A stretch of DNA of 64,000 nt, from the NCBI GenBank assembly GCA_004565275.1, contig SDOX01000017.1, positions 105,898 to 169,897 on the forward strand, read 5' to 3'. This stretch comes from Nannochloropsis salina CCMP1776 (taxonomy: Eukaryota > Sar > Eustigmatophyceae > Eustigmatales > Monodopsidaceae). The translations under genes were made by a program, and so were the position numbers. The notes under the pieces are model-generated. The model was not told the DNA's origin and searched no databases. It worked only from the letters and a program-made list of their open reading frames with translations. Of this stretch, positions 55,501 to 64,000 are shown in pieces; position 1 is the stretch's first letter, and each line of letters starts with the position of its first letter.

Positions 55501-58500
55501 GCAAGCTCGGATCCAAAGGCACTGGTCGCAAGACTCGCTTTTCGCATGAGAAATCCACAACGCGGGGCACCGTCCAGACTCGGTCAATACGTCTCAGTTC
55601 TGCCAGAATGGGGGGCTGGATAAACTCAGGACAGACGTACTCGGGAAGCGGCGTAGGCCAGCGAAATGAGGCCTTATTGCCCGTGAAAAATGCGTAGACT
55701 TGTTTGGCAAAGTTCTTCATAATGTTTGCATTTTTCATCATGTCTAGAGTCTTCTTGGATCGACCTTCAAGCTTCGGGGCTTGAGCAGCCATTTCTGGGT
55801 TGTTTATGAGTACACGGAGAATCGAGAGTTGATACCGCTGCCGCTGCGCCTCACTTGGGGGCAGAAGATGTAGCAAGAGCGACGCTAGGTTGTAAGCGCT
55901 ATCCGTACTCCGGATTTTAAGATCAAGACTGCCTGTCATCATTTCGTAATAGACGATGAAGCTCGTCCCCGACACGTCCACAGAGGACACCCATTTATGC
56001 AAGTGGTCGAGCACTTGCGGCCCCACCATGCTTTCTGGGCGACTGTAGGCCACGGATGTAAAGAAACCTCCGACCGCGCTACTTCCCGCCTTCACATCCA
56101 CGAAAGTGCATGTCTGATCCACGTACGTATCGAAGCAGCTGATTTCAGGTCGCGGCGGTGCTGTAAGTGGGACTTTTGCCCCCCTAGCGCTTGCGCCGGC
56201 GTGCACCAAGATACGCAAGAAGTTAAGCCGGTTAAAAACAACCGGTACGCGAGACTCATGCGCATAATGCTCCAGCAAGCTGAGCTCCTCCTCAGGCGTC
56301 AGACGACACGCGGCAGAGACAGCTCGACACTTGCGTACGTAGCATTCCAACTGTGTAGCGGGATCCCATGGACATGCCATGGCAGAGGCTATAGTCGCCA
56401 ACGAAAACTTCAAACGCACAGCATGAGCGTCTGGGTGGAAGTCAATATTCACTGAACTGAGCATATTGAATATTTGAGCTTCCTCAGGCAGCAACTCTGT
56501 GTCGCTCACGCAAGATGAAACGAAGCGAAACGCAAAGTCGTATTGCCTGGACATGAACTTGAAGAGGAGCATATATAGTGCGGAGGCCAGCGACGCCGAA
56601 AATACAAAAGCTTGAGAAAGATGGATTGGATAAAGGTAATGCCGCATGCCCGTGGACATGTTATTCTGCCATTCCGCATTACTCTTGTCAAGGACCACGT
56701 TGACGTCCAGCGCCGAAATTGAAGCAATTTCTGGTTTTGCTGCTGAAACCAACAAGAACAGGTCGTGGTCTCCATTTTCGAGGATTATGGATTGTGGCAA
56801 TCCCTCAGCGAGCCGCTCTAATGCTGGACTTCGGACATTTGAGATAAAGTAGCCGTCGTAGTCATCGCAATAGAGTCGAGACAATGGGTCTCCTGGAACC
56901 ACCTCTTTGGCCCGGAAGGTAAGGCCCAGGCGAGGGAGCTCCACGACATGGATGGCGCAGGGCTCGTTCGGCGCCCGGAGGGGGGTCTTGGTCCACACCA
57001 GGACATGTGAGAGATCTTCCAGCCTGGACATGACACTCATGAGCTGCTTCAGAGGTCCCTGCGGGGAGTAGAGCACGTTTAAGAGGGTCAAGGTGTTGTT
57101 GTCTGCCCGAGATTCCCATTTGAGATCTGCGAAGTCCGTCTCACTCTCAATGGCCACCCTTCGGATCATTCCTAACGCTCGCGAATTGCAAAACCCTGTA
57201 GTATCCTGACTGTTATCTTTTACAAGATCAACCTTGACAACAGTTTGGCCATAATCTTTGAGTGCATTCTCCTCACGTCGTATGGGGTATCCAATCAAAC
57301 TGTCGTCCTCGTTTTGCCAAAAATCGTAGGCATCCAATATGGCCGACGGCATCAGCCCAGTCAATAATCGGTGAGGAATGAAGGTCTGCAATCCTACGCT
57401 GGAGTATAGATTGCGCGTGATTATCATTGAAAATCCGGGTGGAGATGTTTCATTCGTCGTTCCGCTCACAAATCGTGTGCGGTCGTTAAATGTTGCCAGC
57501 TCCTTTTGCTCAAATGAATGAAGACTTAGAGCTGCGTCCGAGCTGAATATCAAATGCCGGTAGAAACGTCGTCCGTACTCGATTACTCGGAAAACGTGTA
57601 CCACGGAGGGGTTGCGGAGAACTGATACCTCGTAAAGAGTGGAATACGCAGTTCCTTCGCTTTCACCTGACCCATTCTTTTTGTCCCCTCCACCGTCCTT
57701 CTTCTCGCTGTCTGGCCCTTCATATTTCGTCTCCCACAGACCACAAAGCGAAGCATAGGATTGACCTTTGTATGTGCCGGCAGGCAGGAAGAGTTTAAGA
57801 TCAGGAAAATAAAGTTTGCGTACAGGATCCAATACTTCGGCAATCCAGCCCTCGGAAGCATCTAAGGCACTGTAGGGCCGCGTGTGAGGATTTGGAACGA
57901 GGCGCACATCCGGTACCCAGCATTGAATGTCATGCCGCAATCCGACCAAACGAATCCAAAGACGATTGGCGGCAGTTTGCACTTCGCAACATTGCAACGC
58001 CCCTTGCTTCTTATAAAGAGGGCCAAGCACGTACACCAGGTCCGGGTGTGTAGCAAAACGATTTTCAAGCAAGCCCATGGAGTGTTTTTTAAGAGTGAAT
58101 TCACCAAGTTGCGTGTTGACCTCAGTGTCAGCCGAAAGCGTAGTGGTCGCTCGCAACCACTCTTCAAAGTTTTCATGAATACTAGCTTGGTTCTGAATCA
58201 TCTCCATCACGCCTTTCAGCTCTGTGTCAGGTAAAAAACGACCAAAGCAGCCTTGGCGAGTCATGCTCTTCCAGTGACGAGATTTCATCCTCTCCTCACC
58301 CTTGGGGATATCCCGCTTTCCCGTCAGAGTTACCGTGCGAATAACGGCTTCCATGACCTCGTCACAATCTGCGGGGTTGGCCTGCAACCATTCCAGCATC
58401 TTAGCACGATGCATGGTAAAAACATGGAAGACTTCAAGTTGAGGCACACCCAAGTCCCGTCGCACAGCATCCTTGTCTTCTTTATCGCGCTCCATGCCAC

Positions 58501-61500
58501 GTAGGTCTCCCTCTATTGAGATATCGACATCGAAGCGGAAGTTTATCGTCAAAAAAACTTGGCTGCATAACAGAGTAGAGACATTCGTGTAGTTGAGATC
58601 CTTGGGACTTAAGTTCCTGAATAGGTAAGCCAGATGCGCGGAAACGACGCAAGCCTTGTGCAGCTCTTTTCTCTTAATAGCTCGCGTGTACCATTTTTCC
58701 AGCATTGGAAATACGACTGTGTTAATCTTTGTCCGTAGGCGGACCTGGCTTTCGGTTAGAAAACTCAAATGCGCAGGCGGGCAATCCAAACCACGAACTT
58801 CTCGGGCACGCTCCTGGTCTTGCAGGAAGAGTACAAAGGATTCCACCTGCAAAAGGAGGCGAAGGACATACAGCATGGTAGGCGACGATGAAGAAGAGAA
58901 ACGTCCAGTGTCGTGCTCCAGCATCAGTTCAAGCATTTTCTCCAAGGAAGCCATTATATTATAGGGTGAGCGTACTAGTTCATTGAAGAGCAAACCACAG
59001 GATGTGGCAAGATGTTTGCGATTTGGCGGGGGAATGGCCGCTGGTACCTCCTTGTTGTAATCGGCTTGCCACTGCCCAGGCTCGAACAGACATGCGTCCA
59101 ATACCTCCTGAAGCTGTTCGCATCCAAGCGCGGTTATATGTTCTTGAGTAGCAAAAAATTGTAGGACCAGTGGAATGCGAAGGTAAGGCACAGTAAGATA
59201 CTGCAGAAGAAGCTCAGAGTTGCGTGTTGAAATGCGATTATCAAAAGTCGTTAGATTTTTGATGTGCAGCACGTCATCCTCCGTCTCCACCTTTTCTTTG
59301 ACCAAATTACTTGGGTCAGCCCCGCTGAGTGGCGCGCGAGGTTTGCTGATACCAAAAATACCCTTGAGCCGGGTTAAGAAGCCCCCTTTCGTGATTAAGT
59401 CTTCGGGCTTGACAAAGGCAGCGCACCGCAGCTTGCCGCCAAAACCCCTAACGACAAAGCCGCCTTCAACCTTAAAGGCCCAGCTCAATGCGGCATCCCT
59501 GGCCCGCCAAGATCGAAGGTCTGGAAGAGACTCGGAGGAGGGAGCCAGCAGAGCCTTGAACAAGTAGACAATGTCCCGGAAAAAGCCTAGCTCTGGAAAG
59601 TTGTCGAGGACGAGTGGATTCTCACCAGAGAGGAAGGAAGCTAGGTCGTCGCGTGGAAAGCCCATTTGAAGGCAGAGCTGATCCAAAAGAGCTCGTTCTC
59701 CTCCACCAAAATCCATCGAAGACTCGAAACGAAAAATTATGTTCTGATCTTTGAGTGTCTGGCGAAGTTGGGTGAAATAGTCAAGACATTGACACCGAAC
59801 CACTTGGAGATAAGGGTCCGCCAGCTTCGCATTGTCCGACTCCAGGCGGAAGTAGCCAGCATCAAAGCCAAAAGGTGCGATTGGACCCTCTGCCTGACCG
59901 CTGTAGTGGAGAGAGAGCAAAGAGGGAATGTCGCAAGCCTTCGTACGAAGGACGCAGTCCGTTAGAGCAGCAATGCAGGCCGATGTCAGCATGCGAATCG
60001 CATCGAAAGATCGCGTGACCCGCAGAGAGAGAGAGCAAGCCGCATAATGTCGGTTCAATAAATCTAGCAAACGGAGAAGGTCTGCCTGTGTCTCGTAGCG
60101 CATGGGCTGTGAGGCCCAGAAGCATTTGACCGCGCGAGCAGGGTGGTTCAGGGGCAGTGGTAGGGGGATGACGCGGGTGATGAGGTGTTGAATGAGAGAG
60201 ATCCGATGACAATATGTGTTCTTCATCAAATACATCTGATTCTCCATGATCGTACACAGCTGCACGCAGTGGCGGAGGGCATTGGTCACGTCGTTAAAGG
60301 TGGATACCTTCTCCGGAACGAGGGTCAGTTGGACTGGAAGCAGGATGGGCGGTACCCGAGCCTGACCTATCAAATGCTCGACCGAGGCGTCCCTGCGTAG
60401 CCGACCCCACAGCGGAAAGCATGCTGCCCAAGGAATGGTGGGGGTACTCGTCATGGAGACCTCGGCTGGTAAAGTCATGCCAGTAGTGTGAGTCATCCCC
60501 TTAATGCGATCTTCCATCGCTTTCAGCGCCTGCTTTATTTCAAAAAGCTGCTGGCTTCGCACGTACCCCCCCTCTGCCGTCACTTCCGAGGCAAGCGCTG
60601 CCACCTGCCGACAAGCTATCCGGATTATCGTGAGGTCCGAGTCATTCAACTGTTCGGCCGTGCCCAGGTCGAGCTCAATTAGGCGACAGATTTTATACTT
60701 TAGCAGAAGGACCACATACTTCGCTTGCAAATGGTCCAGCCCGCAAAGACGAGCAATGTGCCGGACGCCCTCGATTAAAAGTGCGCCGGGACTGAATTTC
60801 CCACTATCCGGGTGGCAAGGCGCCCAGTCACAGTCTTCCTCCTTCACATTTGCCAGGAGGGTTTTGCCGTTCAAGAAGGAAAGCAGGCGCTCGTACAGCA
60901 CCACTTTGCCGCCTTCTCCATAGCTCTTGTCCAATAGAAGCTTAAATGCCATGTACCAGAAGGCCGCGTCCTCCAATCTACTTGCAGGGATATCAGCACA
61001 ACGAATTGATGTGCTGTAAAGCATGCGCGCTGATAGGGGGTCGGGTTTTGTAGGATGGTACTCCAGCCCGTCCGGACCGGCATTTACTACGGACAAGGTA
61101 AAACCGCCCGCTCCTGCCTGGCGCTGTAGCGCCATCAGGATCGGATGCAGGTTGCCGCTGGGGTCTGAGCGCCAACCCGTGGGGACAGCTAAAACTCGAC
61201 CGGGCCGCATAAAGCGTACCTTGTCCACCAGGACTTCCAACAGGTTGTACAAGTTTCCGTTGTTGCTGGATCCGGTCTCAGCAGGAAGGCTTCGAAGACA
61301 AGCTCCGACGTCACTCAGAGCATCATGTGAGGACTGAAACGCTTCCTTCGCGGCTTCATCGCTAGCTAACATGGCATCCGAGAGCCCCTTTTTGCGAGAA
61401 GAAAAAAAGACGATTAGCATACACAATTGCGGACAAGGGTAGAAACTTTTCATGGGCAGTCAATGAACAAGTGCTCCATAAATTGTAAATTTAGGCATTC

Positions 61501-61753
61501 ATGTGCACAGGGACAGCTCGCAATTCTCCGCTCTTACCCGCAATATGAGGTCTAGAGAACGACCCACGCCGTCCAGGCCGACCAGACGGCTCTGGATTGT
61601 GTACTGTGGGGGGAAAAACTCTGCACCGAAAATGTCTACGAAGACCGGGTCCCGCCATAGGTATTGCTTTTCTGATTTATCATGTTGAAAGCAGGAAGTG
61701 GTCAGTTTTTTATTTACCGCATTGCTAAGAAAATTCCCCTCAATAAACTCCAT
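49562..61753 (-). CDS. Giant DUF3638/DUF3645-class P-loop protein with EF-hands and VPS13-like tail, about 4,013 aa
   Basis: A main exon, 61387-49562, holds 3,941 codons without a stop. An upstream exon, 61753-61538, joins in phase 0 by GT-AG (151-base intron with a pyrimidine-rich acceptor). The frame open between 61453 and 61388 is intron. Residue numbers are approximate within the main exon. At 2,318 is Walker A, MIMGAGKTTVVGPLL, and at 2,479 the DE-box LLLDEVDLILHP. These belong to the large DUF3638/DUF3645 family known from fungi and oomycetes, sometimes annotated as ubiquitin-hydrolase-like. A Glu-Gln repeat is at about 3,250. EF-hands are at about 3,395 (FDSDGDDQLTYDEAE) and 3,655 (IDVDGDGLISFEEF), with a degenerate one between. 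The last about 150 residues resemble VPS13/Vps62 repeats (VWKPVPPSQDFVALGMVATL, then VEDVHCVP). The true 5' end may lie further upstream. Function is not established. Confidence 0.88.
51660..51734 (+). repeat. CTGTTC/CTTGTT hexanucleotide repeat encoding Glu-Gln
   Basis: About twelve imperfect hexamers give an alternating Glu-Gln tract in the giant protein. Such repeats are length-variable. Confidence 0.95.
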
Positions 61754-62334
61754 CACTTCCTGCTATTGAATAAAAAGCCTACCTGTTGATAAAGTATTGC
61801 GCCTCAAAATTGAGCTCATCCTCGCAGCACGTTAAGTATGACCAGAAAGAGCTGTCCTATGACTGTCAGGTCGATGATGATCGGCCTCGAGTTTTTTACC
61901 CTTCGCTCTCGTGGAGCTCTTAGACAGCCTCGCCGCACGACGAGGGCGTTCGATTTTGAGAGACAACAAGGAGACAGGTGATGTGGCTGTTTCCAAGACG
62001 CGATGAAACCTGCAGGGTGGCAGTGGCTCATGATATGAGACAGGGAGCGCAACATGTCCGGGCCAGGGAGAAGGTTGAAGGCCGGGCAGGCGTTTGGGCG
62101 AGGGCCCACGCCGCCAACCGATCCGAGCCGTTGATCAACCTCCCCACCGAGAAATTTCCAGCCGGGCCAGTTGCGTAAAAACACGTTCGAGGGAGCATTC
62201 GTAGAACATTTCCCTACATAAATGAAGCACAAGGGTCAGGATTAAGATGAAAAGTTGAAAAATCAAGCAAAAAAGGTGGTCAGCCGTCTACGTCCACCAT
62301 TGTACCTTTTAGCAAACAATACAGAGCACGAGAA
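61754..62334. other. Divergent intergenic region of giant gene and SDR
   Basis: About 580 bases. Further 5' exons of the giant gene may lie here. One candidate frame near 61775-61825 (CEDELNFEAQYFIN) cannot be joined: only 23 bases separate it from the nearest acceptor and the phase does not fit. A minus-strand frame (61816-62232) has no domain. Confidence 0.4.
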
Positions 62335-63506
62335 ATGCCCCCACGTCGCAATTACGCTGCCCCACGCCGGGCTAGCAAGTCTTCTACATTACCGAAACTG
62401 CAACATATGACTACTACAATAAGGAGTGCGGCTTTACGTGCGTGGAAAAATTCCCCCTCGCGGAATATTTATCTGGGGGGAGCAGCTATGATTGCAGTAA
62501 TAGCCGTTTTTATGCGGCATTTTCTTAGCCCAACTTTCCCTATTCCCAGTAAAGGAGTTGTTCTTGTAACAGGTGAAGTTGAAGAACAATATGAATGCGC
62601 TGATGAAGCACAAATCGTAAAGATCACAGCACAGGTTCCGATGAGTGCTGACCTGTATTTTTCTCCATAGGAACCTCTTCCGGGATTGGGCGCGAGGTAG
62701 TCATTTTGTTGGCCAACAAAGGATATCATGTCTTCGCAGGAGTGCGACGGCAAGAGGACTTCAATAAATGGAGAGGGTTTGTTAATCGTCATCAAGGATC
62801 CTACAATGTGATCCCTGTAATGCTTGACGTGAGAAGCAAAAAGAATATTGATGATGCAACTACCGAGGTCGAAAATTACCTGCGGGAGCGCAGCAACTTG
62901 AGATTTTCCGGCTTGGTTAATAATTGTGGAAGAGGATACCACATGCCCCTTGAGCACCACGATATGAACGATGTGCGCGACATGTTCGAAACAAATCTTC
63001 TTGGTCCTCTGGCGCTAACACAAAAACTACTTCCGCTTATCCGTCGCGACAAGGGACGCGTTGTCTTTACTTCGTCGCTTGCCGGGCGCATAACGCAACC
63101 AAAGGAGGGAATATACTCAGCTACTAAAGTTGGCATGGAGGCGATCGGGGACGCTTTGCGGCAAGAACTCCTTCCTTACGAGTGTTCTGTTAGCCTAGTG
63201 GAACCTGGATTTGTCTTAACGCCTATTTTATCTAAAATCCTTGAATCAGAAGAAATAGGCAATTCGACCTTGGCGGCGCGAACCTACCCCCGTTATTACA
63301 CTAGCAAATATTTCTCAATTTTTAAAAAGGGCATTGAAATGGCAGGACATGTATCCCAGCCCGCTCACAAGATCCTGGCAGCTCTGACAGACGCCAAACC
63401 TAAGACGCGCTATACCGCAACAAATTTCATGTCCATACCTACCTGGGCTGCCATTCGCGTGAAGGAAATCATACCTGACCGGCTCTTTGACAAGATCGTG
63501 GCGTAG
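62335..63506 (+). CDS. Membrane-anchored short-chain dehydrogenase/reductase, two exons, 357 aa
   Basis: Exons 62335-62572 and 62671-63506 join so that the cofactor motif TGTSSGIG is split by the intron (after TG). The N-terminus is basic (PRRNYAAPRRASKSS), followed by a membrane segment at about 47-65 (YLGGAAMIAVIAVFM). The Rossmann fold follows: VVLVTG-TSSGIG for NAD(P), GVRR, a LDVRS acidic block, NNCGRG (NNAG motif), TSSLAG with the catalytic serine, and YSATK with the catalytic Tyr and Lys. The arginine pair after beta-2 suggests NADP(H). The shape resembles the retinol dehydrogenase/HSD17B subgroup acting on steroids, retinoids or long-chain substrates at the ER. The substrate is unknown. 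Confidence 0.9.
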
Positions 63507-63740
63507 AATACCTAAATCTACAAAGCGGTGATCAAACGTGTAAGGAGCTGAAGAAGTCATGAAAAGGATTTAAGAAGACAATATCAGTAGAATAGCGAGA
63601 AGAGAGTAAGTGTACGACACCCAGAACGCAGTGTCACAAGATAACGAAGACAACGAAAAATAAGGCGGAAAACGATGAGGAGATGCTAGCCATAAAGAAT
63701 GTCACTCTTTAGAGTGAGAGGATCATGTAATTGATGACTC

Positions 63741-64000
63741 TTATAATTTATTTCTCCCGGACGCTTGGAGCGGTGCTTTTGTCGTGGAGAGCCAGTTCTT
63801 AATAAGATGATGCGCAATTGCGTAAGGCCCTGGGATACTTAAAGTTTTCGAGCTCTCTTCAGAGGGACCAGGCCTTCTCGCCACAACCAGTTCCTCTGCC
63901 TCCGCAACCTCGGCACGGGAAAACCATCTGCAATCCTCTAGTTCGTTTGTGTCGATATGGATCTCGGTGCTCGTTGCGGTGGCTGTAAAGCCCACCATCA
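63741..64000 (-). CDS. NudC-like Nudix hydrolase, C-terminal part (cut by window edge)
   Basis: The visible 85 residues read MVGFTATATSTEIHIDTNE, then EDCRWFSRAEV and a short helix ending PYAIAHHLIKNWL. This matches the end of NADH pyrophosphatases (NUDT12/NudC), after the Nudix box, which lies beyond the window. These enzymes cleave NADH and related dinucleotides. The protein ends in NKL, which resembles a peroxisomal PTS1 tripeptide; peroxisomal location is known for NUDT12 homologues. The start and the catalytic Nudix box are not in the window. Confidence 0.75.
   Translation of the reverse strand, partial: MVGFTATATSTEIHIDTNELEDCRWFSRAEVAEAEELVVARRPGPSEESSKTLSIPGPYAIAHHLIKNWLSTTKAPLQASGRNKL

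Noticed and set aside
61388-61453. Start of the giant protein at 61453
   Set aside because: The segment looks like the end of an intron (pyrimidine tract then AG at 61389-61388), and a phase-compatible exon lies upstream.
61775-61825. Possible further exon of the giant gene reading CEDELNFEAQYFIN
   Set aside because: It is separated from the next acceptor by only 23 bases and the splice phase does not match.

Overview
The window is nuclear DNA of a eukaryote. It holds about 23 protein-coding genes in 64 kb, on both strands. Many are split by GT-AG introns of about 75-330 bases. The best guess is a stramenopile (heterokont) alga with a compact genome, perhaps a eustigmatophyte. Two genes (34784-36814 and 48878-49390) begin with a signal peptide ending just before a phenylalanine (PSAF, AQAF), the bipartite plastid-import signal of heterokont algae, and both encode plastid-type membrane proteins (GDT1/PAM71-like and YGGT). 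The genus is inference. No tRNA, rRNA, CRISPR array or recognisable virus-like element was seen.

Layout. 1-8.4 kb: an orphan six-exon gene, a PhyH-like 2-oxoglutarate oxygenase, and a secreted WSC plus C-type-lectin protein. 8.4-16 kb: a cullin whose reading frame breaks at a 12-G run, an organellar uS15 with a long acidic N-terminus, and a Ser-rich orphan. 16.6-19.8 kb: a secreted protein with six fasciclin domains. 19.8-22.5 kb: an AT-rich, gene-poor stretch with a 38-bp tandem duplication. 22.5-30.4 kb: uracil phosphoribosyltransferase, ARP4, a J-domain protein and CDC45. 31-41 kb: a G-gamma-like prenylated small protein, a RING-H2 ligase, a METTL21-type methyltransferase, the GDT1 transporter, a secreted duplicated-cysteine-module protein, and an F-box/Tudor protein ending in a CaaX box. 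41.4-49.4 kb: a coiled-coil orphan, an F-box-like/LRR protein, cytosolic GlnRS and plastid YGGT. 49.5-61.8 kb: one gene of about 4,013 residues of the DUF3638/DUF3645 class with a P-loop, Glu-Gln repeat, EF-hands and a VPS13/VPS62-like tail. 62.3-64 kb: a membrane-anchored short-chain dehydrogenase and the end of a NudC-like Nudix hydrolase.

Genes are often arranged head-to-head with a short shared promoter (METTL21/GDT1, coiled-coil/LRR, GlnRS/YGGT, giant gene/SDR) or tail-to-tail with 80-400 bases between stops. They are mostly unrelated housekeeping genes. The loose themes are ubiquitin ligase parts (cullin, RING-H2, two F-box-like proteins), secreted surface proteins (WSC-lectin, FAS1, cysteine modules) and plastid biogenesis. 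All splice junctions were read by eye from consensus sites and frame continuity; no transcript data were available.
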